A DNA stretch of 64,000 bases from Augochlora pura (GCF_028453695.1 NC_135778.1:39389985-39453984); one strand, 5' to 3'. Positions 1 through 15,200 are shown, counted from the stretch's first letter. Numbers and translations: made by a program. Notes: a model not told the origin generated them from the letters alone.

Positions 1-1926
1 AGATCGGTGCGTAGAACGTATACTTTGGCGAACCGAACGTGTGCTTGACGGATTTTTCCGGTGCGACAAATATGTTCTCTGTGATAGAATCAACTTTTCT
101 GTCGCCACGTGCCTTGTTGAGAAGCCGTTGGAAATAAAAGTGTTTCGTAGACGTCCGCAGTGTAATAACGAGAGAATCAGGTGATCCAGGATATTGCGCA
201 GCCGGTAGTCTATATGTTTATGGTTATCGATTTTATTTAAAGTGATTGAACGGTTTCCTTTATAGCACGGCAGAAGAATACCAAAAAATCCCGTTGAGAA
301 ATCGTGTCTTGACGTTCGACCTGTAAGATTTTGAAAATTATTATTCATAACGAAGTAAAAACAATTTCGATCGATACACATTGATCGAAAAAAAGAGGAA
401 AGAAATTTCAAGTGTCACGTTTCCATGATTTCAACGAGCTATCGTTTACCGACTAATGATTAATTATAACGTTGCACGCGTAATTGAACACCGCTTCGCT
501 GCAATGTCTATAATATTACCTACAAACGTGGACTTTACAGTGAAATTTCGTTTTTATTTAACAGACCAGTCTGGTTTTATAAACCACAAGAATTATCTAA
601 TTTTTTAAACAAAGTTTGAGGAATTGGAATAGATTTGAAAATGATATTTGGACGAAAACGCTTCAAAAATTGAAAGTAAACATATACGGTGGTCCATGTA
701 TAAGCCACTTTTCCATTTAAAGGATAAATGACTTTTGTTTCTCTCAAAGATTTAGATTTATCCTCATTGTGACGTAAGGTTCATTAAATGGAAGCTGATA
801 GCTCATCAAATTAGGTGACGTGCTTAACAAGTCATATTTTGTGGTCAAAACCAACTGCGAATCCAAGTCCATTACCCCGACTGACGCATTATCACTTTAT
901 AGCCTGGCCGCGATTTTAAGACCTCGAAATATCGTGTCCGCAACTAATACGTATTCATATTGACATAGTGCGTGTTGCCCTAGTTCTACGATACATACTT
1001 TGTATATTTCGAAAACTAGTGCGTATTAGCTCTTGGCCGACGGACTACTGTCGGATTTACACAATCGACGCTCATGACCGTTTGCAGCTTTATTTGTCAG
1101 CTTTTTCTGCATAGTAGATTCAGTGATAACAATGTTTGACATAATTGTCAGCCTCCAAAATTCAAAACACACGAAAGCCGGAATTTGCTTACTTTTTTCT
1201 GTCCTCGATATCTTTCAGTAAGTTTCAGTTACTAACCTCTGTTCTCGAAAATTATTGGGTTAATTGTTATTTTCGATCCCCCGCTAAGCGAACCAAACTA
1301 ATGTGTAAGTCAGAAAGAGAATTTGTCACTTTTATGAATTTTCACGATATTCTAATCGGTAGTCGTTAATAAATGTGCACATAGATGCAAAGTCGAAAGA
1401 CTCGCGGCGAAAGTAAATAGTGCAATTTCCTTTATTTTCGGCGCGCTCGTCGAAAACGAAACGGCAACTAATACAGAATTGAATGAACGCAGGAAAAGGT
1501 GCGCGGAACGGGAACAGGAACGAGAAGGGAACGCTAGCGAGAACGAACCGAACCAGCGCGGGCCAACGCCGATTAGAGGTTATGGGTGCCCGCGAGACGG
1601 CGACTCCGTCGTAGTTTGCAGACGTGATTGCGGTAGTCGCGCACGTGTATCCGCCGAGCAACCACGCCACGCGGTCCTTCTTCTCCCTCCCCCCCCTTTT
1701 CTTCCTCCCACTCTGTCCCCTCTCGGTCTATCTTTTTTCGTTTTCACACGTGCATATCGTACGTTCCTACCTCCGCGGCATGGTCGGGACAGTCGGATCC
1801 GTTCAGTAGTTTTTCATCGGCTGGCCGGCGAGTATCTCGGGCGTAGTAGTTAGGTACAGAGAGTCGGGGCACCGAGAGGAAAGCCAAGAGAGGGCCAAGA
1901 AGAGGTACACACAGGAGAGGACCACG
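1..1926 (+). promoter_or_regulatory. Upstream region and 5' UTR of the SLC7 transporter gene
   Basis: No protein-coding exon is recognisable here. Bases 1-1450 are ordinary AT-rich DNA. From about 1480 to 1926 the composition becomes clearly GC-richer, with purine-rich repeats of the GAACG type (about 1500-1560), a pyrimidine-rich tract at about 1677-1735, and a purine-rich stretch running to the ATG at 1927 (about 1855-1925). This looks like the promoter and 5' untranslated leader of the downstream transporter. The transcription start cannot be placed from sequence alone. Open frames that cross this stretch have no recognisable product. Confidence 0.5.
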
Positions 1927-4900
1927 ATGCCGGACAAAGTCGCGCCAGCCGAGAAGCAGGTCTTGAGGACCATCAAGTCCGACTCCGGTTCCGATACCGT
2001 CAAATTGCAAAAGGAACTGGGATTATGGGACGGCGTGGCGATCATCGTCGGCATCATAGTCGGTGCCGGAATTTTCGTCGCGCCGAAAGGTGTTTTGATG
2101 AACAGCAACAGCGTGGGACAGGCGTTGATAATATGGGTGTTCTCTGGTGTGCTGTCGCTGATCGGTGCACTCTGCTACGCCGAACTCGGTAAGTCCATTG
2201 ATAATCAACCGGTTCCTTTTTTCGAACGGGCGCAACTCAATTTTAATTAGAATCGCCACGTGATCCGGTTCGCGCGTGAACCTCGCGTTATGATCCGCGT
2301 TCGATGAACCCCGCGCATTACAATTTCTCGTCGCTCTATCGCCGTAACGTTTCGAACAAGATACAACGGCAATTTCGTCATAAACAAATTGACCGTTTGC
2401 GGTTGTCGAGATTCTATGGGAAATTTCCAAATTTTGTTTCATCACATTTGCAAGTTGCAGAACGATTATTTCTTTCTTTACTAAATGCTTTATTAAATAA
2501 AAGATATTAGAAATATTGTATTGCGAAATGTTTTATCAGCTTTGCTTACCATTCTCCCGCGGTTCCATTTGCAAATATAGTACCTGATATACAAAGTCCA
2601 CGACTAGATTACCATATACGGAAACAAGTTGATTAACAAACTTATACAACGCACGCGTAAAAATTATTATTTATTTCATTCATGTTTTTAATAATTAATG
2701 CGATGTTTCAAGGTAATCTTGCTCACCATTGACCGTTCAGATATTCTCTGATTTTTTTATAAATGATCGTTGTTGCTATTGTTATTGTACTATTTTACGG
2801 CACGAATTTTCATGAAATAATTTCGACCAACACGTACAGTACACTCTCGAATATCGGTGCTTTTACCTTTTCAGTTTCTTACATGCTTACATGGCGTGGG
2901 TCTGTAGACAGACCTAGCGACTCTTGCATCACTTCTTAGCTCGCGTCGTGTCGCCAGGTGCAGCACTTGCTTGGTTACTCGAGTACTTAAAATTCGTTTA
3001 TCGATCTTGTCGAAAAGTTGACTGAAAACTTGTCACTATCGCTTTCGCACGCATCCGGAAAAGATGGAAAATTCGAGATGATGAAAATGTCGCTAATATT
3101 TCCGTTTTAAATGATCGAAAATAGTGCGTAATGTGATAAAGAATACGAATCTCCGAAAAATTTCGTTCAGTCCTTGGCAATAAGTCCGTGGACAATACTG
3201 TTGCGATCTATTGTTTATTTATGACAAATTCGACTATATTTAGTCACCGAAAGGTTCCATGACAAAATGTGTTTGCACTGCTCTGACTCATTTCTAAAGG
3301 AAAGTGGTCTTACACTAATTGCTTTCCGAACTCTCTATAGTCCCTTCGACTTTGAACCCACTAAAATCGCGATCAGTACTAATGTGCGTTACAATTGAAA
3401 TTCTTCGTAACAAATTAAGGAAGAAAACGTCAAGTGTTAATGTCAAAAGGCGTTTTATTGCACGACAATGCTCGCCGTGCCGTTCTATCGCTATAGAAAT
3501 TTAAGTTTTATTTATGGGGTCACTCTTTATGAATACAGCTTTAAAGCATGCTCGTCAGAGTTTGATTTGCTACAGGATGAGTGTAAGAACTGGAGGAGGC
3601 GGCGCACTCGCGATTTAAGGCCTGCTTCTAGCCGCGTCTCAGACTCACTGTAAGAGCGCAAGGTGTTAAACCACCCCCTCGTGCATCCTTTCTAGTCGTA
3701 AATTGCATTAAATAAAGTAATTTATAATTATGCTAGTTACAACATGTCACAGAAAGGACTATCTGTACAAGTACATATGTAAAATTAAAACGTAGATGAT
3801 AATCGTATAAAAATTCATACAAGTAGCATTTGTAAAATAATAGAAACGTACAAAGATTTTTTTTAATAATAATAAGAAATATTTCATAAATATTTCTTCA
3901 ATTGTTAGAGATAGTGAAAGTAATTTGATAAAGATGGCCGGTTTTAGGTGAAACATTCTGTATAGCAGTTTTATAAATATCGGATATCAGCTCCGCGTAA
4001 TAACTTCTTTTGTCGAGCCCAAGGTGAAGAGGAAAAGGAGGTTAAAGTACCGTGCTTTGCGAAATCTATCATGGCGGAGCTTGTAATGAGAAAGAAAATA
4101 TCGATGTGTTAAATAAGTAAAAATATCTCAAAAGGAACAACATTTTTATTAGTATTTAAATTAATGAATTTATTTCTTCACGTTCTTTTTGCTTTTCAGT
4201 CGTAAAGAAATTTTATGAATAAGCATTCCCAAAAAGAAAAACATTTTACCAGAAGGATTGAAAACCACTTTCTAAAATTTTCATTTCAAAATTTATTTTC
4301 CACGTTGAACTATTCTTCCTCCATCGACCTTTCCACTTTTCTCGCGACGATTATACAATTAACTGGTTTGCGAAACCAGGTACATCGGCAAAAATAGCGT
4401 TAATTTATTTATGTACGGATGCGATTACTCAAGACTTTAAGGTTTTTTATATTGTCCGAAAAGAGAAACACCATGTACACGCACACGCGAGCGTCGATGC
4501 GTGTGCGCGTGTCAACGGCAATTATCCTGTTCGTAAGTGTTCATAGTTTATATCACCGCGTACATTCGCGCTCCGCGATTATCCTGTTGGTAAATGTCAA
4601 TGTGAATTGCACGTCTCAAGATTGGCCCGATCGCGATCGTTCGCTCCAAACTTTGCGAATTGAGTACAAACGGAACCGTGCGATCTTCGTCTAATTCGTT
4701 AATTATGCGTTAAACTTTATTGACGAAATTGTGGCACTTTGGCACCCCCTTTGGCTCTTTTTTCAAAGGACATCAAATCACGCTTTATCGAATTACCATT
4801 ACTGTTACACAGTTTAATGTAACACAAATGTTTCGAACGAAAGTTGTTTGTTATATAGAGGAGCATACACGAAAAAAATTAATTTTTTTTCTAAAAAAAA

Positions 4901-7900
4901 TTCTATTTCCGATCAAAAATTCTATTTAGCAAATTCCGAACAATTTATCCGAATATTTCTTCGTGGAATTTGCTACTCGTCTCGATCTCCGTATCTTTTC
5001 GTTCTAAAACTCACAATATCCGACGATTCTGAAATCATGCCATCGTTTGTCAAACACTCGTTGTTTTGCCGGTCGATGCGTATTGCAGCGTTATCTTGTT
5101 GAAACTACCGGTGCACTGTACCAGGGTCTCGAAGAAACGATAGTAAATTATTTTGTAAAATTGTAATTCACTCCTCGCTGTACATACTTTTCGATCGACA
5201 ATTTAATTACAAAATCCGAGTCATGCGACTACCAACTTTTACTTCATTGGTGAAAGGTTATCCGATTAACGATCAGAGTTCGCCACCATTATAACTAACG
5301 CGAAATCATGTTCATAATTCATCATTACGATTACTAAGTGATCAACTAAATCACAAGGAACGAATAAATTATTTAATCGAAGCGAATTAATTATTAATCG
5401 TGTAATGATTACTCTTTTTTTTATTATAATAGCCGAGAACTTTGATATTGCGACAGTTAATAATAAGCCTGAATATTTTTCGAAAATCTGTATTTCATGA
5501 CATAACGATATTTTTTTTTATTTAAGCTCTTCTTCCGGACTCGATAGCAAGCGATGGCGGCAGAAGATAATCATGTTTACCGATTCAGTCTGGCGACGAT
5601 CAATCGATCGACAATTACGATTACCATGATTATCTTTTTGCAATCAATTACAGAAGTAATAACAAAGTAAGCGATTATTGTGAACAGCGTAACCATTTAT
5701 TTTATAACTTTGTTAACGGCGCAACAAGTTCCGATAAACCGGAGTTCAAAGATTTTGACTTTAAAATGAACCTGTATGCTTCCCTGGTATTGACGCATGT
5801 TCGCTCGGACGTACTCGCAGCTCTATGACGCGTAGTAGTTTCAGTGCAGACTTTTATTTTCGTTTTACGATATTCCGGGTCTTCTTACAGAAACTGACGT
5901 ATAAAAACGGTCGTGAAAATATCAAGATCGAGTTCTTTCTTAATTTTTTTTTTTTAAATTTTAATGCAAAGCTGGCTTTCCTTGTGTAGACTCGGATAAA
6001 AAGCAGTTTTACCCATTATTTATCTTATAGGAACTTTACGAAAAATTCAATTCATTTTGACCAGCTTTAAAAAAATTATACCATCTCAACAGTGTCCTCT
6101 CAGTATTATTCGCCATTTTAGTATATTACCGGTGCTTGTACGAGAAAAACGTGATATTTCTTTATATAAAACAATGAGTTTATCTGAGTTTATTGCCGTA
6201 AGCATCGCGCAGTAGAAGAAAACCGAATTTTTCGCAATCGAATCCGATGCTTCCTACGAGATTCATTGAACGAAAAGAAGCCGGCCCGGTTCACGGCGAC
6301 TCCGCAGCGTCTGACAATAAGAGGGCTGCTGAGACGAATCGGCGGAATTACATCACAATTAGCGATGCGTATAATTCAATAAAGCATCGGCCGACCTTTT
6401 TTCAGAGTTCAAAGATCAGGTCAGATTGGCCGTGCGCCTCGACACGATTCAATTACAGCAAATTGCTCATCCTACGAGCCGAGTCACGAGTATTTGAATA
6501 TCCGACAAGGAAAACGTTGATCCGCTTACGTCACCGGCCAATCGTTTCTTTGCCAAAGTCTCACGCTTTTGGATCATTGTTCCATGGACCGCGAACCTTC
6601 GAACAAAAGGGACTAGCATGACTGGTCGAAGCTCAAAAGAGATTTTCCGCTTCGGAACTCGTCCTCTTGCTCCCCCTTTCCAACGGTCAATCGTACTCGA
6701 AAGTCATCGAACTGTGATTTTAGGGTGCCTTAAAACTCTTCTTCCAAGTCCGGAATCATTTCTAATTGATTTATTAACACCCTTTATTTGTTGGATATAA
6801 GTCAATCATTTTGCTAGGTTTTCTGCCGCTGTAATTTACATAACCATTTCAATTCAAATAAATAATTATTTTACCTGGACGTTAGGGTTAGATTTTTTTA
6901 AATTTCGAGATTGTTTAACCTCTTCAGGGATGAATTTTTATAGTAGTAGTCTATTTCATTCTTTCTTCTTCATTTTTAACTCATTTTATTTTATTCGATG
7001 AGGTTGTTCTGTTATTGTTGAGGAATTCTGTAGTGAATAGATTTTCAATGAATTTACATTTTCTTTGTATTTAGAATAGTCACGGCTTTAAGAAAATTAA
7101 ACTTACGTATGCGTGGCAGTATCCTTCAAGGGGTTTAACAGTTACAAGCCCTTCAAGTTTCCATGCTTTACTCATTTTTACGAAAACTGCCTTCACCTTT
7201 GAATTTGTGCCTTAGAAACTGTCAAAGATACATATTTGCATTTTTATCTGGTAATATTGAAGGGTATACTTGCTTGAAAAAATTTGATGCTTGCTTAAAG
7301 AAACAACGAATGTGTGTCAAATGTAAAATATTAGGATACGGGCATTTAGTAGTTTTCAAGATGTCCATAAAAAACTTTGAATGCTATACATTGAAATCAG
7401 TGTACACAGACGTCACTATAAATACATATATCGAATGACTCTTATCCAGACGTTAACTGACGATTCTGTGGTAATTTCGACTACCGCGTCGCGTCGTCTT
7501 GTGTCCAGCAGTCGATAAAGTAGGTACGACACCGGTTTCAATATCTACAGGGTGTCCAAACATGTCCGAGTTGGTCCGAGTTACTTTAGTTTTTCCAGGC
7601 AGCGAGGTCAAATTTAAATATTATTACATATAAATTATAAATTAATTTAATTAAATGCAGATTTACTGGTAACTTCACTTCATTTGGACTAGGTCTAGGT
7701 TACGTCAGGAGAGTGAGCAAAGTTGGACAGTGTGATCAGAAATCGACAGAAACCATGCCAAGTTGTATAGTAACAATGTTGCAAGTGATAATAAACATGC
7801 GACAAAATATTGGAGTCAGAAATTAGAATGATTGTTTTAAACAATTTTGCAACACGATATCTACGTCAAAATATACACTGGGTGACTCAATAGTAATGGT

Positions 7901-10900
7901 TAATAATACAATCGAGAAAGAGCTAGCTATATGCGGTAAAATGAACCAAAGTACAGAACGAAATATTTTGTTCATTGGCTCGGCCGCCGCGCGCCAGCAG
8001 ATCTCGCTTCTGATTGGTCGCCCTTTTTCATTAATAACTCGTAAACGAAGCCGCGGATTGCATTCGCGCTAAGGAAAAAGTTGCTTCGAATGACATTAGA
8101 AATCCTTCTGAGTAATTTTCGTGATGCTCAGCATACGAAGTATTGTCACGATGCGATCCTCTGTTATCTCGTAAGACAAGCTCCATACATTTTCGATCGC
8201 TTGTATTGATAGCGATAACTCGACACGTTCTTCATGTTACAAATGTTTGGATTTCAGGTACGATGATTCCGAAGTCCGGAGGCGATTACGCGTACATCAG
8301 CGATGCGTTCGGACCGTTCCCGGCGTTTCTCTATCTCTGGGTAGCGTTCTTCATTCTGGTTCCGACTGGAAACGCAATCACCGCCCTCACGTTCGCCGAG
8401 TACATTTTGCAACCAGTTTGGCCGGGTTGCGTGCCACCCTACGAAGCAGTGCGTTTACTCGCCGCGGTGATCACTTGTAAGTTTCGTCGCTGTTTTTTAC
8501 GGAAAGTCGCAGTGGCTCGACACAGATAACAATAATCAACAATACAACTCTGTTCTCTACAGTCACCTTGTTACGTACTTTACTAATAATAATAATAATT
8601 ATTGTACTACTCCCTCGCGCAGAATGACCCCGAGTATTCTTCCAGCGTAATTAGCCGCTCGTTTCTGCATATTTGAATTTGATTATAGCACTGTTAGACG
8701 AGAAATCGTATTAAAGAATTTCTGTTGCTGAAACTTGCGATAGACGCGAGTCGATCGTATAATAATTGCGTCCCCGATTTTCAGTATTGCAACTCGATTG
8801 CGTCCAACTGGTATAAAACGTTATTGGCCTCTTGTCCGCAGGTTTATTGACGGTTATCAACTGCTATAACGTGAAATGGGCGACCAGGGTGCAGGACATC
8901 TTCACAGCGACGAAAATCTTCGCGCTGGTGATCATCATTGTAGCCGGATTCTGGTGGCTCTGCATGGGGCACACGGAGAATTTTCACCGCCCCATGGCTA
9001 ACACGAACACGCAGCCCGGCTACATCGCCTTGGCCGTTTATTCGGGCCTGTTCTCCTACTCGGGCTGGAACTATTTGAACTTCGTTACCGAGGAGCTGAA
9101 AGAACCGTACAAGTAATTATGCTATGCATGATTGTACTATGCACAATTCAACAACGGTTATCCACTTAACGATATTTCCACGAAGGAGAAGTTAAACAAC
9201 CAATCGAACGAAGAAATATTTCACCGTACGATTAATTCAGCGGACAAAAGTGTTGCACTCCGCTCGCGTATTTGCCATTGTTCTTGTACAGCTGTTCGGT
9301 GCTATTATTAGGCGAATGCAAATGCAACTGCAATTTCCAGCGGAAACAGCGAAACGAGAAAATAGGGAGATAAACAAATTATGAACGACGGATACAATTT
9401 TTGTTGAAGAAAGAAGAGTTCGCGGCGTTTGTATTTTTCGGCGGCATTGTTTAAATCAGAACCGTACTCGATTTCTGATTATAAATTGTTATAGTAGTTA
9501 CTTGTAGTCGTGTGCTGTCGCTCGTCCTTCTTGTACATTGCACATCCGCGTTTATCACGTTTATGTCGTCGAATAATGAAATCAGAGGTGCCACCGAATC
9601 AAATTGAATCGACGATGCGTCATTCAATTTCATCGAATTTAGGCTTCGATGGAATCCGATTGTATCACCGCAGGGTGACAAACCTATTCCGTTTACCCAG
9701 AAAATCAGATTACGTCCCCTCTAAAACCATTTGATTTTCGTTCGTAGCATTCGATTATGCCCAATTTAAAACAGTCGTCATGTATATTTTATGCGTTTTA
9801 TATATTTATTCAATTATTTATATTTATTCAGTTTCTATTATTAAATTTTATTAATACGTTGTCCATGTATCTTTAAATTATATTTCTCGGCATAATTTGA
9901 TTTTCTGGAATTGTCCTGTTGCGATAAAGAACAAAGAGAGCACCGTCAAATTCGTCGCGCTATATTTAAGTAAATCGCTGGAAAAACGGCGCGTCGGTGA
10001 AGGATCTTTCCGCAGTTAAGAAGCTATATTTGTACGATGAATAAAACGGGCACGCGTACGCTCATACCGCGCGCGTACAATCTTTTATCAATCTTTGTTC
10101 TTTTTTATTTTCGCAGGAACCTACCGAAGGCTATTTGCATATCCCTGCCGTTGGTCACGATAATTTATGTTCTGGTGAACGTCGCTTACTTCGCCGTGTT
10201 GAAACAAGATGAGATTCTCTCGTCGAACGCGGTGGCGGTGGTAAGCGTCTCTTTCTTTTATGCATACGATTAACAATGCTTTGAAGCATACTATCGCGTC
10301 GTTGACTTCCGGAGGATTGACGGAACAGCTATAGCGCGAAACGAATGAGACAAAAGAGAAAATTGTTAAGAAACATCTTTCGGTTATCGGTGTACACAGT
10401 ATGAGTATACATATGTAAATTATTTACGAAATTAACGATTAAAAGATTGAAGAAATTGCATAATTTTTAAATTAAAAACCATTTGATTTAGGGTCGACAG
10501 AGGTTCATACTTTTCTACTTGAAATTTTAAAAGTGCATTTTTTAAATTATAATTTGATATAATTTGTTGTATAGACGTTCGGGGACAAGCTGTTGGGCGT
10601 AATGTCTTGGATAATGCCGTTTTTCGTTGCCTGCTCGACTTTCGGCGCCCTAAATGGAGCTATATTCGCGTCCTCGCGATTATTCTTCGTAGGAGCGAGA
10701 AATGGACACTTGCCTGCTGCCATCGCTCTCATCAACGTGCAGAACTTAACGCCGATGCCGTCCCTCATCTTCCTCGTAAGTTATTTTATACTCTTATAAC
10801 GAACCACTCGTTATTTTATGAACTATCGCTTCTTAAATTATTTATTTCATCATTTTACGATTCGAATTCAAGTGAACCCTGACCTTTGAGAATCAAAAGT

Positions 10901-12250
10901 AACGCTCCGCGATAGTCAATTTTTTAGCTGTTATTAATTAATTAAACGTCGATAAATTAAATAAATTAATAACAGCGATATTTTTTAATGCTTTTCAAAT
11001 CGTATTTCGTACATGCAAAAATACATTAGACAAAATTTTTATATTTAAATAAATTTCATAGTTTTTGCAAATTTCGCTTGGGATCGCTTGGGCTTAACAT
11101 TTCTAAACAACGTCGAATATTCTTTTGTTCCACTCGCCTGTATTTTATTTGTTGATCAATAATTACTACGATGAAGCAGGAAACAACGGAATGTTTAATA
11201 AAAGAAAATTAAATGTTTTTGTTTCGTCATAGTATTCGGACTCCCGTATGTACTATAATATAATTTCCGTTTCTAGTGCATTATCACCCTGGCGCTTCTC
11301 AGCATAGAGGATGTGTACGTGCTAATCAATTATGTCAGCTTCGTCGAGGCACTGTTCACTACGCTCTCCGTGTCTGGCCTCCTCTGGCTTCGCTACAAAA
11401 ATCCAGACCGTGAACGACCGATCAAGGTATGTGTCATTGTACCAGCCATTATTATTAATTACTTTATATTTTAAATTAATATTTACACAATACATAAAGA
11501 TACTTAAATTTGATTCGTCCCGTTTAAATTTTATTTACATTTATGTTTAGGCAAAATGCTAACGATGAGATTAACAAGAAATGCGTCTGCTTGAATTGTT
11601 CGCAGGTCTCGATCGTGTTGCCGATCATATTTTTCATTATCTGCGCGTTCTTGGTGACGGTTCCCTGCTACGTGTCGCCCTGGGAAGTGGGCGTCGGTGT
11701 AATAATCATCTTATCCGGTATACCTGTCTACTGGATTTTTATTCATTGGAAAAAGAAGCCTAAATGGATCGTGAGGTCGTCTCGTAAGTAACTTTCATTT
11801 TTCTTTTTTTTCTAATGGAATTGTATATTTTTGTTGGTGTAAACAGATATTGACATTTCAATGTCAATTCCTAGATCTAAATATTTTTAATGTTTGAAGA
11901 ACGTTCCAAGGTCGCCTAATGCTGTTCAATGTTTACCTTTTTTTAGTGCGAGTCATGTTTATGCACGAAACACTAACGCCACACGCATTTAAACAACGTT
12001 GAACAACCTTGAACAATCTTCAAATACAGCTGTAGCTCTTCAAAGAGCTATATATAAATGCACAATCCGTTGAAAAAAATATACAATTGTATCAAAATGA
12101 AAACCAACATCTCGGAACCGCCGGGTCTTTTTATATAAACCCTAATATATTTAACTAGATCAGGAATAATTGATTTAATCTGTTACAGATAATCTGAACA
12201 CGGTGTGCGTGAAGCTGTTTATGTGCATGCAGGAGCAGAAAAGTGATTGA
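1927..12250 (+). CDS. SLC7 family amino-acid transporter, y+L/LAT light-chain type (488 aa, 8 exons)
   Basis: Exons: 1927-2188, 8258-8476, 8842-9112, 10117-10240, 10575-10775, 11277-11426, 11606-11783, 12189-12250; all junctions are GT/AG and in frame. The product is a 12-helix amino-acid exchanger of the glycoprotein-associated (heterodimeric) class at the plasma membrane. Family hallmarks seen are the broken first helix with GIIVGAGIF, the block IPKSGGDYAYI, LFSYSGWNYLNFVTEE, and ASRLFFVGARNGHLP. Cys145 in WPGCVPPYEA aligns with the cysteine that makes the disulfide to the SLC3A2 (4F2hc) heavy chain in human y+LAT proteins. Drosophila relatives include minidiscs, genderblind and JhI-21, but I cannot tell which one is the ortholog. 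The short tail ends MCMQEQKSD. The start ATG sits in a leader with no closer in-frame ATG. Length fits the family (about 480-510 aa). Confidence 0.95.
2189..8257 (+). other. First intron (6 kb) of the SLC7 gene, with GC-richer islands
   Basis: A long first intron flanked by TCG|gtaagt and ttcag|GT. Most of it is AT-rich and featureless. Two parts stand out by higher GC: about 6190-6720, which carries a 124-codon open frame with no recognisable protein, and about 7960-8110, which contains CCAAT-like motifs and a 50-base segment resembling one arm of the inverted repeat near 53.8 kb. An ATGGCGG motif lies near 4071. Candidate uses are enhancers or an alternative promoter; none is proven by sequence. 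Confidence 0.5.
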
Positions 12251-15200
12251 AGTCCTCGAGTAAAGTTCTTCGTTCTTAGTGACGCGTGTGCGGGGTCTGT
12301 GTAAGTCGGGCATGGAAAACACGCGGCCGAACCGAGTCGTTCATTTTGTCCGCTGCTATAAAAACATTGGAAAACCTTGCGCGCAACGGCTGGCCACGTG
12401 TCTGTGCAACGAACGATCTGTGCCGTTCCAATGGAATCGAATGCATCGTTCCGTGGCAAGAACCGCGCACCAGCGAATCCCTCGAATGCCTGAACGCCTA
12501 GATGCCTGATCGCGGCGGCATTCGCAGCCGCATATTTTATATTCTTCGCGCAATTTTACACGTACATACCTCCGAACAGACGGAGTCGGATTGCAGTCGA
12601 ATAATGCGTCAATTACTAAATACCTTTATCGCAACGCTACAAACACGATTTTTCCTCGGATCCCAACTCGAGAAGACATGTGTTACGCGATTGCGACACG
12701 TTCGATCCCGCGGGAGAACGTCGATATACTGAAAATCGAGATAATCGAGACTCCGTGCGTTAGAGGACTGATTAAAGTCTTAAGAGTGAGCAACGATTAT
12801 TCTCCGTGCACAATATATCGTTTCGTTATCTTTTCGTCGGATTTTTGTTTGAAAAGCTCTCATCATATCGCTTTCGTCCTTTTCAAATTTCTTACTCGAT
12901 TGAAAATCTAGTTTCAAGAGGTAATCCGTGGTTGATAAGAAATTTTGAAAATGACATGATGTGATCCGTCGCAGGATAAAAAGCTTTCTACGCACAGAGA
13001 GTCCCTCTTTTGAATTCAACTGTGGCTCATTCCGACACGAGTTTTATCTCCAATCATTGAAAATATTCATCGAAATGCGTCAAAAGGAACACAAGTCTGT
13101 CTCGCACGCTGGCTAAACTGTTCGTTCAATCGTGAAATATTGTATTATACTAAACGAAGTAGCATATATATTTATATTATTTAATTGTACATACAACGCG
13201 AACAGCTATAAATTATTTGTCATTCTGCACATACCGGTATAACTATTCTTCCGTTCGATAAGTTCTCGTTGATGTATGCATAAGTAGCAATAGATTTTAC
13301 GCATCTGATTTATATATTTGCGATGCTCTCCCTACCGATTGCGTGTACCATTAAATTATAAGGTGCCCAAAAAGAGATACGGTATGCGGACATTTCTCAC
13401 GATCATGCTATAAGATACTTTTTTAATATGTTTTTAGAATCACGCGATAGAATTTACACATAGTCGAGGAAAATGTTATTTCGATTTGAAAATACAGGAG
13501 TGAATCCTGATTCTTCTTTAGGGAAATAGCTTTTTTTTCAATAACAAGACGAAAAACTAATCAATTAGTATAATCATAGATGACCAATGACGTGCCTTGT
13601 AAGCTGCGCAAAGTGAACAAAATTCTGAAATTTGTAAAAGTGTTCAAACGTTCAAATTGAAACATTACCTTTTGGAATCATATTTGGAATGTTGTCATCA
13701 TGATTAGCAATACTATGTATAATATTACAATATGATACCGGTATTCAAACAGGTAACACAGCGAACTTGTTCGCGTGAAACTGTCACCGTTCGTTTAAGA
13801 ATCGGTGCATCGAATGCCTCATTAAAATGCCCTTCTAACTAGTCTAACTATTCGCAAGCTGTTGCCGAGATTCCTGCAAACTCTAGCGTGAACATAATAC
13901 TACAAACACAGCTTGCAGACAACTTGCAAACACTGAACCAGTGTAATATGCGACATTTAACAAAATCAATTTTTAGAATGATTCCAGGGCAATTAGATAT
14001 AATATGTTTTCAATTCGATTGTAAGAAGACACATCGTCACACCCTTCAGCGTCAACGATAGAACTCTTTTTTTACGGAGTTTAATTTTAAACAACTCTTT
14101 TTTATCATCGTACGCGTAGCGTAGATTTTTTTATAAACTCTATGACAGTATTCGCAAGACAAGAAACCGGTAAAAAAACGCCTAACATATATACATATAA
14201 GTGACGAATATTGTAACAACAGACGTAGCAAATAATGTAGCAACACTACGAATCGTATTTTATTATACTACTTTGTCATACGTATCGTTAAGTAAGTATA
14301 AGCGAATGAAAACTATAAACTGTAAATGAAATATTAAAAGGATGCCTTTTCATCCTTTCAGTAACAAAAAAACAAAGTACCAAATGATTTTAATCTGACG
14401 CTTTTAATAAAACCTTTTAAATTATTTAACAGTCTTTTTTACCAATTTCAAACTTTTATATGTAATGTAGTCGATAGGCATAATTTAGCGATTGATAAGA
14501 TAATCTAATTGAATAAGACTAAAAGCAAACGAAAGAGGAAGGAAGTAATTTAATATGGAAGGGTGAGGTCCAGTAAGTATAAAATCACTGTTATTAAATG
14601 TAAATAGATATACAGATAGATTTACAATAAATACAGGACATTTTATGTATTGATCAGATACAATAATTTAACATTGTAAATTATACTACTGTCGGGATTA
14701 TATCTATTTTGGACACATCGCCTGTGGAACCAGGAAACAATGTTTAAATCTATTCTCTTTGGTTTTAGCTATTGTAATATAAAAATGTACCGTGCGCTTT
14801 CAATGACATACATCTAGCGAGGGGTTCAAAATTTTAACAAACAACATGCTGTATTCAAAAATTGTATGCACTCTCCCTGTCCTATTATAAAAAAGTTTTT
14901 GCTATCGTGAATTTATTACCGTATAATATTTCAATACACTTACGTACGTGTAACAACATAATTCGTGTAAATTGATAGCAGATCATTCACTTTCGCGTCT
15001 CTTAGATCCGTCAAAAGTCTAGCTTATTTTCTCTTGATAGTAGACTGCAGAATTTACTAGTTGTAGCAGGGTGTAATTAAGTCGAATACAATAAAGTATT
15101 AAATGCTTCAACGAAGCTTAACGAAGACGTAAATTTTCATTTTCAATCATTAAAATTGTTCATCGAGATAACACGATCCTAGTTTTATTATTAATTCTAT

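Noticed and set aside
6247..6621. 124-codon open frame in the SLC7 first intron
   Set aside because: No recognisable protein; the open frame follows from the GC-richer island. No supporting splice sites were found.
7546..7960. Complete transposon starting CTACAGGGTGTCC
   Set aside because: The start looks like a transposon end, but no matching inverted end or target duplication could be found nearby.
7985..8000. CTCF-like GCCAGCAGAT in the SLC7 intron
   Set aside because: The core breaks after CCAGCAGA; the GGGC part is missing.
12175..12911. Cluster of overlapping open frames on both strands after the SLC7 stop
   Set aside because: They overlap each other and the SLC7 last exon/3' UTR; none shows a domain.
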